Assembly: GCA_964628905.1 (NCBI GenBank)
Contig: CAZVNS010000003.1
Span: 41,339-105,338, forward strand
Source: JAJPXC01 sp964628905
Lineage (GTDB): Bacteria; Bacteroidota; Bacteroidia; Bacteroidales; Muribaculaceae
DNA length: 64,000 bases
Direction of reading: 5' to 3'
Position 1 is the first letter of the stretch. Each line of letters starts with the position of its first letter. The position numbers were made by a program, and so were the translations under genes. The notes beneath the pieces were generated by a model, which ran no database searches, was not told the origin of the DNA, and saw only the letters and a program-made list of their open reading frames with translations. Of the stretch, positions 34,485 through 43,712 are shown one piece after another.

Positions 34485-35867
34485 TCAGGCCGTAAAGTCG
34501 ATTACATTGGGTGTGGTGTTATTGTCGCACTCTTGGGTGTCGGTAGGAGGGGCGGGAGTGGCGGAAGCCTGGGGCTCGGTGGCGGCTTGCGAGCGTGCTT
34601 CGGCGGCCTGCGAGCGCAGTTGCTCCGCGATGCGTCGGTCGCGGTTGTAGGCGGGCTTCGACTCGAATGTCTCGAGCACGGCATCGTCGTCGAACTGCTC
34701 GGGGGTGAGGATGATATAGCGGTTGACCTCCTTCTCCTGACGCATCTTCTCAATCTTGTTGGCGCCGTACTCCTTGCTCAGGCGGACGATATTCTCCTCC
34801 TCGGTGGGCTCTACGGGCTGGGTCTTGCGGGCACCATCGAAGATGCCTGTGTGTGACTCCTTGCGAGGGATTTCGGTGGTCTTATCGTCAAAGCCTGCGG
34901 CCAGGATGGTGATCTTCACCTTGTCGCCGAGTGTCTCGTCGAATGCTACACCCCAGATTACGTCTACTCCGCGGTCGATTTCGGTGACGAACTTATTAAG
35001 CTCCGACACCTCATCCATCGAGAATTTCTTTTCGGCATCGCGGCTGAAGTAGAGGTTGAACAGCAGCTTCTTCGAGCCTAAGATGTTACGGAACTTGAGC
35101 AGCGGTGAGTTGAGTGCGTCCTGAATAGCCTTGGTGACGCGGTGCTCACCCTCGCCGAAGCCGCTTGATATGATGGCAGTGCCACCTCCGCGGAGTGTGG
35201 TGTTGACATCGTTGAAGTCGACGTTCATGTAGCCGTCGCAGGTGATCAGCTCTGAGATTGACTTGGCGGCAGTGGTGAGTGTGTCGTCGGCCTTGGCGAA
35301 GCCGTTGAGGAAGTCGAGGTCGGGGTAGATTTCGGTAAGGCGCTCGTTGTTGATCACCAGTAGGGCGTCGACGTTTTTAACCATCTCGTCGGCGCCGTTG
35401 AGGGCCTTGAGGATTTTCTTCTCACCCTCGAAGAGGAATGGTATGGTGACAATGCCGATTGTGAGCAGTCCGCGCTCCTTGGCCACGCGCGCCACCACAG
35501 GGCCGGCGCCGGTCCCGGTGCCTCCACCCATGCCGGCGGTGATGAACACCATCTTGGTATCGTCATCAAAGAGCGCTTCGATGGCCTCGATTGAGCTTTC
35601 TGCGGCCTCGCGGGCCACTTCGGGTATGTTGCCGGCGCCGAGTCCGGTGTTGCCCAGCAGCACTTTGGTGGGGACGGGTGAGTTCTTGAGCGCCTGGCGG
35701 TCGGTGTTGCACACGACAAACGATACGCCCTTGATGCCTTGACGGTACATGTGGTTGATGGCGTTGTTGCCTCCGCCACCCACGCCTATGACCTTGATGT
35801 CGGTGTGGGCCTTCTCGGGTCCGAGGAATTCGCTTTCGTCAATGAGTTTGTTTATATCTGGATCCAT
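34485..35867 (-). CDS. ftsZ: Cell-division GTPase FtsZ
   Basis: The 460-residue protein has the tubulin signature GGGTGTGAGPVVARVAKERG (about 104-123), the N-terminal KVIGVGGGGNNAINHM, and the T7-region NVDFNDVNTTLRGGGTA. The polymer-forming core ends near 315. A long variable tail (about 320-460) contains a KPAYNRDRRIAEQL motif, probably the FtsA-binding part placed before an Ala/Gln/Thr-rich extension ending PNVIDFTA. FtsZ builds the cytokinetic ring. It lies after ftsA with a 52-bp AT-rich gap and just before the FKBP_N-like lipoprotein. Confidence 0.98.
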   Translation of the reverse strand: MDPDINKLIDESEFLGPEKAHTDIKVIGVGGGGNNAINHMYRQGIKGVSFVVCNTDRQALKNSPVPTKVLLGNTGLGAGNIPEVAREAAESSIEAIEALFDDDTKMVFITAGMGGGTGTGAGPVVARVAKERGLLTIGIVTIPFLFEGEKKILKALNGADEMVKNVDALLVINNERLTEIYPDLDFLNGFAKADDTLTTAAKSISELITCDGYMNVDFNDVNTTLRGGGTAIISSGFGEGEHRVTKAIQDALNSPLLKFRNILGSKKLLFNLYFSRDAEKKFSMDEVSELNKFVTEIDRGVDVIWGVAFDETLGDKVKITILAAGFDDKTTEIPRKESHTGIFDGARKTQPVEPTEEENIVRLSKEYGANKIEKMRQEKEVNRYIILTPEQFDDDAVLETFESKPAYNRDRRIAEQLRSQAAEARSQAATEPQASATPAPPTDTQECDNNTTPNVIDFTA

Positions 35868-35919
35868 TATCTGATGGGTAAAAGTATCGTTATTGTATAT
35901 TTAATTATAACTCAGTGGA

Positions 35920-37473
35920 TTACTCGTCGTACTGGTCATCGACCTGCTCGTCAGAGAGGAGGCTTTTGATTTTGTCGCCAAGGAATTTGAAGAGCGGCTT
36001 GCGGAATGTGGGTCCCTCGTCACTCCCCTCGGGCTCCTCATCGCCGTCGTAGACAAACTGTCCTTGGCGGCGAGCACGCTCGGCCTCCTCCTCGCGTTCG
36101 CGGCGACGGCGTTCAGCCTCGAGCTTCTGCCGGGCTTTGCGTTTCTCGGCCTCGCGACGCTCGGCCTCACGGCGCTTGCGGTCGCGGATGCCTTCGTGGA
36201 AGCCGCGGATGTCGGAGCCCACACGCGATGTCTCGTCGTCCTCGATGTTGGAGTCGTCCCAGTCGGGGTCGTCGATGTCGGTGTCGATATACCCATTGTC
36301 GGCGGGGGTGTCGGTGCAATCCTCGGGATTGCCGTTGCGCACTATCTCTGAGAGGATCGCGAGCAGGTCGAGGGCATCGTCGGGCTGTATGCGCGAATCG
36401 GCGATGCGTATCAGTCCGGAGTGGGTACCCATGCGCACTTTGAGTTTGCTCTGGTTGGCGAACACGGCTGAGAAGCCTTTGAGCTTGGAGCCGCCGCCTA
36501 CCACCACGATGCCACTGGGGAGGTCGGCGGCGGTGAGTCCGGCATATTTGATCTGCTCGATGATGTTGGTGATAATCTCGCCGGCGCGGGCGCTCACGAT
36601 TTCGTTGATGTTGGATGTGTCGAGCTGGTCGGGGTTACACTGGCGTTTTGCGGGGTCGATGGGCTCGATGTTGCCGGCGGTGCGCTTGAGATCGTCGGCG
36701 CGCTCCTCGGTGTTGTTGCCCAGCACCATCAGGTCGCGGGTGATGTTGCGCGATCCAATGGGGAGCACGGCCAGGTAGACCATGACACCACCCTTGTAGA
36801 TGGCCACGCTCACGGTCTCAGCACCGAAGTCCACCATCATGCTGCCCAGGCGCTTCTCGTCGTCGGTGAGCACCAGGTTGGCCATGGCTATGGGGCGAAG
36901 TATGGTGCCTCGGATTTGGAGGTCGGCGCGCTCCTCGACGGCGCGGTACAGGTTGCGTATGGCCGAAGCTTTGCAGGTGACCAACATCAGCGAGGCTGTG
37001 ATTGAAGTGCCGAACATGCCCACGGGTGTGAGGGTCGAGGTGGAGTCGACGGTGTAGCTGCGAGGCACTACCTCGATGATTTCCTTGTCGGTGGGGTTAG
37101 CCTCGCGGGCTTTGTCCTTGAGCTGCTGCACAATCTCGTCGGTGATGCGTGTCTCTTCGTCAAACTGACGCGAGATCTCGACCTGTGTGGCGAATATCGA
37201 GCGGCCACCGATGGCGGCATACACGCTGTTGATGGTGTGCGGGGCCACTGAGGCTGAGGCTTCGAGGCGGCGATGGATGCGCTCCACGCTTTCGGCCACT
37301 TTGTCGACGTTCTGTATCAGGCCGTAACGCACTATGCCTGAGAGGTCGTCGCCGGTGAGACGTTCTTCTTCTACGGCGATGACAGAGAGGGAGTTGGAGG
37401 CGTCGTAAACTCCCACGGCTCCTTTGATTTTGGAGCTTCCAATTTCGAGGGCAACTATATATTTCTGTTCCAT
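35920..37473 (-). CDS. ftsA: Cell-division actin homologue FtsA
   Basis: From ATG at 37473 the product has 517 residues, longer than E. coli FtsA (about 420). The actin-like fold shows YIVALEIGSSKIKGAVGVYD at the start, the SHS2/1C region, MMVDFGAETVSVAIYKGGVM (phosphate 2), and SGIVVVGGGSKLKGF (adenosine motif). A highly charged Arg/Glu coiled segment follows (about 410-465; EAERREAEKRKARQKLEAER), then a terminal amphipathic helix LFKFLGDKIKSLLSDE, the likely membrane anchor. FtsA tethers FtsZ to the membrane. The longer frame from 37488 adds only five residues; 37473 matches the family start. Confidence 0.95.
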   Translation of the reverse strand: MEQKYIVALEIGSSKIKGAVGVYDASNSLSVIAVEEERLTGDDLSGIVRYGLIQNVDKVAESVERIHRRLEASASVAPHTINSVYAAIGGRSIFATQVEISRQFDEETRITDEIVQQLKDKAREANPTDKEIIEVVPRSYTVDSTSTLTPVGMFGTSITASLMLVTCKASAIRNLYRAVEERADLQIRGTILRPIAMANLVLTDDEKRLGSMMVDFGAETVSVAIYKGGVMVYLAVLPIGSRNITRDLMVLGNNTEERADDLKRTAGNIEPIDPAKRQCNPDQLDTSNINEIVSARAGEIITNIIEQIKYAGLTAADLPSGIVVVGGGSKLKGFSAVFANQSKLKVRMGTHSGLIRIADSRIQPDDALDLLAILSEIVRNGNPEDCTDTPADNGYIDTDIDDPDWDDSNIEDDETSRVGSDIRGFHEGIRDRKRREAERREAEKRKARQKLEAERRRREREEEAERARRQGQFVYDGDEEPEGSDEGPTFRKPLFKFLGDKIKSLLSDEQVDDQYDE

Positions 37474-37514
37474 ATAAGCGGATACCAACTATAAGTTAAC
37501 GGTTTAAGGGGCTT

Positions 37515-38408
37515 TTAGTTTGATTGCCCGGGCTTGGTGGCCGGGGATTTATCGGTTTTGGGGTTTTGGTTCTTGGGTTTGGCGGGGATATCGGTGGTCA
37601 TGTTTTCTATGTCCTCCTCTTCCTCGTCAAGGAATGTCTCGGCGGGGAGCTGGGTGCGGCCGTGCGACTTGTTGCGGTGGGTGGCCACAAGCTGCCCGCG
37701 CCACTTTACGCTGATGGTGTCGTAGGTATCCCACCCCTTAAGGGGGAGCACCTTGCGGCACAGCGTGTTGAAGCGGTCAAACTTGTTGGCTATCACTGTG
37801 GTGTCGCCAAGGTTAATGACCATGCCGGTGAACGATGGCACCACGAAGATGTCGCCGTTGCGGGCCACGTTGATGGCCGTGACGGTGTGCTTGAGCACTG
37901 AATCCTGCTCGATGTAGTCGATCACCGGGAGGGTGTACATGGGGTCGAACCCCTCAGAGCCTTCGTCGACCACCACCGGCACGTCGATGCGGTAGCGCAG
38001 CTGCGCAGGCATCCGCTTACCCTGGCGGTTGACGTAGTACGATGTGCCGTCGTGGGCGAATACGCGCGCCACGGGCCGCATCGGCACCACATTGACGTAG
38101 AGCAGCCCGTCGGGCCGGCGTACCACCTGCGTCCCCTCAAGCGTGGGCATCGCATTGAGCAGCCGTTCCAGCGAGTCGGTATTAACGCCGTTGAGGTAGA
38201 GCTTGTTGATCATCTTTGGCAGCGAGCCAAGCTCCTGGAGTATGGAGTCGGAGGTCACGAACCGGCACTCCGTGGAGTCCTGCACCTCGATGGCGATGCC
38301 GGTCATTGGCGCTTCACGCCATGCGGCGTTGGCCATAGAGATGCCCACGGCCATGTAGATGACCAGTGCTATCGATAGCAGGGCGCGTATGAGGCTACGT
38401 CGTTTCAA
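37515..38408 (-). CDS. ftsQ: Cell-division protein FtsQ/DivIB
   Basis: A 297-residue bitopic protein: a short basic start, a membrane helix (about 7-27), and a POTRA-like region (about 35-110). The FtsQ beta domain (RPVARVFAHDGTSYYVNRQG, then PVVVDEG) follows, and a Pro/Lys-rich tail carries an acidic DEEEEDIE patch near 260. FtsQ bridges early and late divisome proteins through FtsB/FtsL. The start codon is TTG at 38408, overlapping the murC stop by 4 bp (TTGA); there is no ATG nearby that keeps the membrane helix. Confidence 0.9.
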   Translation of the reverse strand: MKRRSLIRALLSIALVIYMAVGISMANAAWREAPMTGIAIEVQDSTECRFVTSDSILQELGSLPKMINKLYLNGVNTDSLERLLNAMPTLEGTQVVRRPDGLLYVNVVPMRPVARVFAHDGTSYYVNRQGKRMPAQLRYRIDVPVVVDEGSEGFDPMYTLPVIDYIEQDSVLKHTVTAINVARNGDIFVVPSFTGMVINLGDTTVIANKFDRFNTLCRKVLPLKGWDTYDTISVKWRGQLVATHRNKSHGRTQLPAETFLDEEEEDIENMTTDIPAKPKNQNPKTDKSPATKPGQSN

Positions 38409-39796
38409 TTAGGTGTTGTTTTCGTAACTTCGGCTACTAAGTCGGGGAGCTGCTCGCAGATGTCGCCGGCTCCCACTGTCATTAAGATGTCAAAATTACG
38501 GTTTTTTATTGTTTTTATCAAATCTTGTTTGTCAATCACTACTTTATCGGTATTTTTGATGCCGTCGGCGATGATTTGGGAGGTGACTCCGGGGATGGGC
38601 TCCTCGCGCGCGGGGTAGATATTGGTCAAAATCACCGAGTCGGCCTGGCTGAGCGCTTGGGCAAACTCCGGGGCGAAGTCGCGTGTGCGGGAGAAGAGGT
38701 GGGGCTGGAAGACCACGGTGAGGTGTCGGCCGGGATAGAGGGCGCGCACCGAGGCTATCGATGCCTTGAGCTCGTCGGGATGGTGAGCGTAGTCATCGAT
38801 GATGGCGCGGCCGCGGGGTCCCTTCTCCTTGAGCCAGAACTCGAAGCGGCGCTTTGGGCCCATGAATGTGCCTATGGCCCGGCGAGCGGAGTCGGCGTCG
38901 AAGTCGCCGGTGAGCCACACTGCGGCGAGGGCTGCGATGGCGTTGTCGATGTTGATTTCGACGGGCACACCCAGGGTGATGTCGCTCACCACGGTGCCGT
39001 CGGGGGCGTTGAAGTCAAAAGTGATATCGCCGTCAGCATGGCGTATGTTGGAGGCATGGAAGTCACCTTCGGCACGGCTGTAGGTGTAGACCTCAACATC
39101 CTTGCCGGGACGCGGCTTCAGCTTCAGCCCGGTGTGCATCACCAGTTTGCCGCCGGGCACTATCAGCTCGGTGAAGTGGGCGAAGCTCTCCAGGTATGCC
39201 TCCTCGGTGCCATAGATGTCGAGATGGTCGGGATCGGTGGCTGTGACAACGGCAATATAGGGGGTGAGGTGGTGGAATGAGCGGTCGTACTCGTCGGCCT
39301 CGATCACTGAGTAGGGTGAGGTGGCCGACAGCAGCAGGTTGGAGTTATAGTTGCGGAGTATGCCGCCGAGGAAGGCGTTGCAACCCACCGTTGATGAGTG
39401 GAGTATGTGTGCAGCCATCGACGAGGTGGTGGTTTTGCCATGGGTGCCGGCAAAACAGATGGCGCGGGAGTTGCGGGTAACCATGCCCAGCACTGCGGCG
39501 CGCTTGAACACCTCGAAGCCCCCCCGGCGGAAGTATTGGAGTCCGGGGTGCGACTCGGGCACGGCGGGGGTGTAGACTACCAGGGTGGTCGCGGGGTCGC
39601 GGTATTCGGCGGGGATGGCTTCGGCGGAGTCATCGTATGTGACGTCGACACCCTCGGCGGCGAGGGCGCGTGTCAAGTCGGAGGGGGTGCGGTCGTAGCC
39701 GGCTACGCTCTTCCCCTGCGAGAGGAAGTAGCGCTCAATGGCGGCCATTCCAATGCCGCCGCACCCTACGAAGTATACTCGATTATAGGCTTTCAA
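38405..39796 (-). CDS. murC: UDP-N-acetylmuramate--L-alanine ligase
   Basis: A 463-residue Mur ligase: N-terminal VYFVGCGGIGMAAIERYF (UDP-binding Rossmann), ATP-binding CFAGTHGKTTTSSMAAHI (about 114-131), the EADEYDRSFHHL block, and the C-terminal domain with YAHHPDELKASI. It adds L-Ala to UDP-MurNAc. The start is TTG at 39796; no in-frame ATG lies between the preceding region and the conserved Rossmann start. The 68-bp spacer to murG carries two copies of a hairpin repeat. Confidence 0.96.
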   Translation of the reverse strand: MKAYNRVYFVGCGGIGMAAIERYFLSQGKSVAGYDRTPSDLTRALAAEGVDVTYDDSAEAIPAEYRDPATTLVVYTPAVPESHPGLQYFRRGGFEVFKRAAVLGMVTRNSRAICFAGTHGKTTTSSMAAHILHSSTVGCNAFLGGILRNYNSNLLLSATSPYSVIEADEYDRSFHHLTPYIAVVTATDPDHLDIYGTEEAYLESFAHFTELIVPGGKLVMHTGLKLKPRPGKDVEVYTYSRAEGDFHASNIRHADGDITFDFNAPDGTVVSDITLGVPVEINIDNAIAALAAVWLTGDFDADSARRAIGTFMGPKRRFEFWLKEKGPRGRAIIDDYAHHPDELKASIASVRALYPGRHLTVVFQPHLFSRTRDFAPEFAQALSQADSVILTNIYPAREEPIPGVTSQIIADGIKNTDKVVIDKQDLIKTIKNRNFDILMTVGAGDICEQLPDLVAEVTKTTPN

Positions 39797-39812
39797 TGGG
39801 CTTTTGATTTTA

Positions 39813-39889
39813 ATTTCGAGCTTACGCTCTCACACATTTTTTATTTCGAGCTTACGCTCTCACACTAATTCGCGCCTTCGCGCTCACAC
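39813..39889 (-). repeat. Hairpin repeat in the murG-murC junction (2 copies plus 1 degenerate)
   Basis: The plus-strand core GAGCTTACGCTCTCACAC lies in 23-bp units at 39813-39835 and 39843-39865. A diverged third unit is at 39867-39889, inside the last codons of murG. In the first two the stem is GAGC/GCTC; in the third it is GCGC/GCGC, a compensated change. Confidence 0.8.
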
Positions 39890-41010
39890 AGGAGCACCTG
39901 GTCGGCGATGATGGCGGCAGATCCGCGGTGGGCCATGGCGGCGGCGTTGTCACCGATGGCTTTGAGCAGCTGAGGGTTGTCGGCCAGTTCCTTGACGGCA
40001 TCGTAAATCTGGTCTACGGCGTTGGCGTCGAGTACCATGCGGGCGGCGTCCTCCTTGACCAGGGCTTCGGCGTTGTGGCGCTGATGATCCTCAGCCACGT
40101 TGGGCGATGGGATAAGTATCGAGGGCTTGCCGAGGTTTTGCAGTTCGGAGATGGTGCAAGCTCCGGCGCGGGCCACCGCCAATGTGGCGCCGCGATAGGC
40201 TGTAGCCATATCCTCGATAAAGCGCACGGCCTTGCATCCTGCGGGGAGCGTGGCGGGGTCAACCTCGGGCCAATTTTTGCCGGTCTGCCACAGCACAGAG
40301 TAGCCGAGATCTGCAAGGCGGCCGATGTTGGCCTCCATGGCCCGGTTGACGGTGCGGGCTCCCAATGAGCCGCCAACGACCACCAGCAGCGGTCGCTTGG
40401 GGTCAAAACCGAGCTGCTCGCGGGCTTGCTCCGGGGTGAGGGGGGAGTTGAGGATCTCCTCACGTATGGGGTTGCCTGTCAGATGGATGCTGTCGGCGGG
40501 GAAGAAGCGCTCCATGCCGGTGTAGGCTACGTCGATGTAGCGAGCACGCTTGGCGAGCATCTTGTTTGTGACTCCGGCGTAGGAGTTCTGCTCCTGGAGT
40601 ATGGTGGGTATGCCCTTACCCTGGGCGGCCTTGAGCATGGGTGCGCTGGCGTACCCTCCGACACCCACCACCACCTGCGGCTTAAAGCGGTCGATGATGC
40701 GGCGGCAGCGACGGCGGGCGCGCAGGAAGTCGCGTATCACGCCGAAGTTGCGCCACGGACGCTTGCGGTCGAGTCCGCGCACGGGTAGCCCGACGATCGG
40801 GAAGCCGGCTTTGGGCACGCGCTCCATCTCCATGCGGCCTAAGGCTCCGACGAAGAGTATCTGCGCCTTGGGATCCTTGGCGAGGATGGCCTGGGCTATG
40901 GAGAGCGCTGGGTTGATATGTCCGCCGGTGCCACCACCGCTGATCACCACCCGCAAACCCTCGGCGGGGGCGGGCAGTTGGTCAATATCGTTGATTACGA
41001 GTGAGTCCAT
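39865..41010 (-). CDS. murG: UDP-GlcNAc:lipid I N-acetylglucosaminyltransferase MurG
   Basis: A 381-residue GT-B enzyme with the MurG G-loop VVISGGGTGGHINPALSIAQ (about 21-40), VVGVGGYASAPMLKAA, LQEQNSYAGVTNK, and the donor-side VVVGGSLGARTVN and ISELQNLGKPSILIPSPN. It makes lipid II at the inner face of the membrane. Its last seven codons (CEREGAN) come from a diverged copy of the hairpin repeat that fills the spacer to murC, so the native C-terminus may have been altered by repeat insertion. Confidence 0.97.
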   Translation of the reverse strand: MDSLVINDIDQLPAPAEGLRVVISGGGTGGHINPALSIAQAILAKDPKAQILFVGALGRMEMERVPKAGFPIVGLPVRGLDRKRPWRNFGVIRDFLRARRRCRRIIDRFKPQVVVGVGGYASAPMLKAAQGKGIPTILQEQNSYAGVTNKMLAKRARYIDVAYTGMERFFPADSIHLTGNPIREEILNSPLTPEQAREQLGFDPKRPLLVVVGGSLGARTVNRAMEANIGRLADLGYSVLWQTGKNWPEVDPATLPAGCKAVRFIEDMATAYRGATLAVARAGACTISELQNLGKPSILIPSPNVAEDHQRHNAEALVKEDAARMVLDANAVDQIYDAVKELADNPQLLKAIGDNAAAMAHRGSAAIIADQVLLCEREGAN

Positions 41011-41028
41011 ATATAATAATGTGTAAGA

Positions 41029-42294
41029 TCAAGGGATATGAGTGGGATTTTCGACTTGGAGTGACTCTGGCAGGGCCTCCTTCTCGCGCTTGATGTCCTG
41101 CTTGTTGCCCGACTGCACGGCAAAACGGCTCACCGAAAGCATCACTCCGAAGGCGAGCGACGTGACTAACATCGACGAGCCCCCCTTGGAAATCATCGGC
41201 AACGGCTGCCCCGACACGGGGAACACACCCGTGACGATAGCCATGTGGAAGAGGGCTTGCAGGCATATCATCACCGCAAGCCCCAGCACCAGGAAGGCGG
41301 GGAACGCTCGGGTGCACCGTCGGGCTATGTTGCCCGCTCGCGCAAGGAGCATCAGATAGACGAACAGCAGCCCTATGCCCCCAACAAAGCCCCAGTCCTC
41401 GACGATAATCGAGTAGATATAGTCGGAAAAGGCCAGCGGGAGGCGGGCAGTCTCGCGGGAATTGCCGGGGAGCACGCCGAGGGCGCCGCCGTTGGCCTGG
41501 GCCATGTAGCCGTAGACCTCCTGACGGTTCTGTGGGGTGATTTCCTGCTCATAGAGGGGGGTTTTGTTGGTCCAACGGTTTAAGCGCTCCGTCCAGGTCG
41601 TCGCACGGTTGTTCTGGGCATCTTCATGCTCGGCCTTATACCAATAGCCGGCGCCGGCCACCACGCCATAGCACACCAGCACTATGGCAAACTTGCGCCA
41701 CTGGATGCCCGCTATCAGCATCATCGACAGGGAGATGCTCATCAGCAAGATGGTGTTGGTGAGACCTTGCGAGAAGAGCAGCGCACCGAACAGCACCACT
41801 ATCGAGGCCGAGAGTATCACCCCCTTGTTGGTGACGCCATTGCGCACCTGGTTGCCCTGCATCACCAGGGCGATGGCCAATACGGCCGACATCTTGATCA
41901 TCTCCGATGGCTGCACCATGAAGCCGAATATGGTGAATGAGCGGCGCGCGCCGTTGATTATCTGTCCGGCCAATAGCACGTATACCATCAACGCCACCGA
42001 CAGCACCACAAAGATGGGTATCATTGGCTTAAACCATCGATATGGCACTTTCGAGAGTCCGTAGACGATACAGATATTCACGCCGAGCATGAAGCCCTGG
42101 CGCAGGATGGGGCCAAAGATGTTGTTGGCCGATACCTCGCGCGACGATGCCGAGTAGATTTCTACTATCGATACCAGGCACAGGAATATGTAGATGGCCC
42201 AGATGTACTTGTCGCTGTGGCCGATGTATTCGTTGATGGCGGCGACTTCTTTAGGGGTGGTTTTGGTGTTGGTGGCAGATGCTGTAGTTTCCAA
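41029..42294 (-). CDS. ftsW: Lipid II polymerase FtsW (SEDS family)
   Basis: The 421-residue protein has about ten membrane helices. Its SEDS motifs are RSFTIFGFMVQPSEMIKMSA (about 115-134), a periplasmic loop with NGGALGVLPGNSRETARLPL, and GQPLPMISKGGSSMLVTSLA. FtsW polymerises lipid II at the septum with its partner PBP. The start appears to be TTG at 42294; the next Met is beyond the first membrane helix. Order murD-ftsW-murG follows the usual cluster. Confidence 0.93.
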   Translation of the reverse strand: METTASATNTKTTPKEVAAINEYIGHSDKYIWAIYIFLCLVSIVEIYSASSREVSANNIFGPILRQGFMLGVNICIVYGLSKVPYRWFKPMIPIFVVLSVALMVYVLLAGQIINGARRSFTIFGFMVQPSEMIKMSAVLAIALVMQGNQVRNGVTNKGVILSASIVVLFGALLFSQGLTNTILLMSISLSMMLIAGIQWRKFAIVLVCYGVVAGAGYWYKAEHEDAQNNRATTWTERLNRWTNKTPLYEQEITPQNRQEVYGYMAQANGGALGVLPGNSRETARLPLAFSDYIYSIIVEDWGFVGGIGLLFVYLMLLARAGNIARRCTRAFPAFLVLGLAVMICLQALFHMAIVTGVFPVSGQPLPMISKGGSSMLVTSLAFGVMLSVSRFAVQSGNKQDIKREKEALPESLQVENPTHIP

Positions 42295-42318
42295 GGGGAA
42301 GAGAGTTGAGTGGGTTGA

Positions 42319-43674
42319 TTATTTATTGGTTTTGAGTGAGCGTACGGCGTCCTTGAAGCGACATCCGCGGTCCTCGTAGGATGTGAACAGGTCAAAGCTG
42401 GCGCAGCAGGGTGAGAGCAGTACGGTGTCGCCATCGGTGGCCATCCGGGCGCAAGCGGCCACGGCCTCGTCGAGTGAGTGGGTGTCGACAATCTCCCCTA
42501 CCTCGCCGGCGAAGAAGTCGAGTATCTTCTGGTTGTCCTTACCCATGGCCACGATGCCCTTGACCTTGGAGCGCACCAGAGGGAGGATCTCGGAGTAGTC
42601 ATTACCCTTATCCTTACCGCCGAGGATCAGCACCACACCTGAGGCGGGCATGCTCTCCAGGGCGTACCAGCAGGAGTTGACGTTGGTGGCCTTGGAGTCG
42701 TTGATCCAACGCACGCCGCCGATGGTGTCGATGTACTCCAGACGGTGCTCAACTCCCTCGAAGTCGCTCAGTGCGCGGCGTATGTCCTCGCGGCGTATGT
42801 CGAGCAGGCAAGCGCTCAATCCGGCGGCCATTGAGTTGTAGAGGTTGTGCAGACCGTTGAGTGCCAGGTCGGCGCGGGGCATGGCGAACGAGGTGTGGGG
42901 GGTGTTGAACACCAGTTGGTCATCGTCGTCGACGTAGGCGGCGATGCCGGGAGCAACGTACTCGGCGAAGGGGTATTTCGCAGCCTCGGTGATCACCTGG
43001 CGCAGCTGGGCCTGGATCACGGGGTCGTCATGCCAGAATATGAAGGCATCCTCGGTGGTGAGGTTGTTGAGTATGCGGAACTTGGCGCGGATATACCCCT
43101 CCATCTTGTGGTCATAACGGTCAAGGTGGTCGGGGGTGATGTTCATCATCACGGCAATGTTGGCCTTGAAGTCGTACATGTTCTCGAGCTGGAACGACGA
43201 CAGCTCCACTACATAGACATCGTGCGGCTCGCGTGCCACCTGGTAGGCGAGCGAGCGCCCTACGTTGCCACCTAAGCCCACGTTGATGCCGGCTTGGGAG
43301 AGTATATGGTAGGTGAGCATCGTGGTGGTGGTTTTGCCGTTGGAGCCGGTGATGCACACCATCTTTGAGTCGGTGTAGCGTCCGGCGAGCTCTATCTCTG
43401 AGATGATGGGTATATTCTTGGAGCGGAGCTTCACGATCATGGGGGCGGTGGGGGGTATGCCGGGTGACTTCACCACCTCATCGGCCGAGAGGATGAGCCG
43501 CTCGGTGTGCTGACCCTGCTCCCAGGGTATCTGCTCGCGGTCGAGTATCTGCCGATAGTGGTCGGAGATTTGGCCCAGGTCGCTGACAAACACGTCCATG
43601 CCGCAGTCCTTGGCCAGGATCGCTGCTCCGACGCCGCTCTCACCGGCGCCTAAAACTACAATTCTTTTTTTCAT
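42319..43674 (-). CDS. murD: UDP-N-acetylmuramoylalanine--D-glutamate ligase
   Basis: A 451-residue Mur ligase starting KKRIVVLGAGESGVGAAILA. The ATP site is MVCITGSNGKTTTTMLTYHI (about 106-125), followed by NITPDHLDRYD, FEGVEHRLEYID, and NDSKATNVNSCWYALES near 320, typical of MurD. It adds D-Glu in the peptidoglycan precursor pathway. It is 38 bp after mraY and 24 bp before ftsW. Confidence 0.97.
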   Translation of the reverse strand: MKKRIVVLGAGESGVGAAILAKDCGMDVFVSDLGQISDHYRQILDREQIPWEQGQHTERLILSADEVVKSPGIPPTAPMIVKLRSKNIPIISEIELAGRYTDSKMVCITGSNGKTTTTMLTYHILSQAGINVGLGGNVGRSLAYQVAREPHDVYVVELSSFQLENMYDFKANIAVMMNITPDHLDRYDHKMEGYIRAKFRILNNLTTEDAFIFWHDDPVIQAQLRQVITEAAKYPFAEYVAPGIAAYVDDDDQLVFNTPHTSFAMPRADLALNGLHNLYNSMAAGLSACLLDIRREDIRRALSDFEGVEHRLEYIDTIGGVRWINDSKATNVNSCWYALESMPASGVVLILGGKDKGNDYSEILPLVRSKVKGIVAMGKDNQKILDFFAGEVGEIVDTHSLDEAVAACARMATDGDTVLLSPCCASFDLFTSYEDRGCRFKDAVRSLKTNK

Positions 43675-43712
43675 TTTATCTAATTTTTCGATTGAGGTCG
43701 ATTTATTTGAGG

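Noticed and set aside
38525..39280. 251-residue plus-strand frame opposite murC
   Set aside because: Antisense shadow of a conserved Mur ligase; no promoter and no motif.
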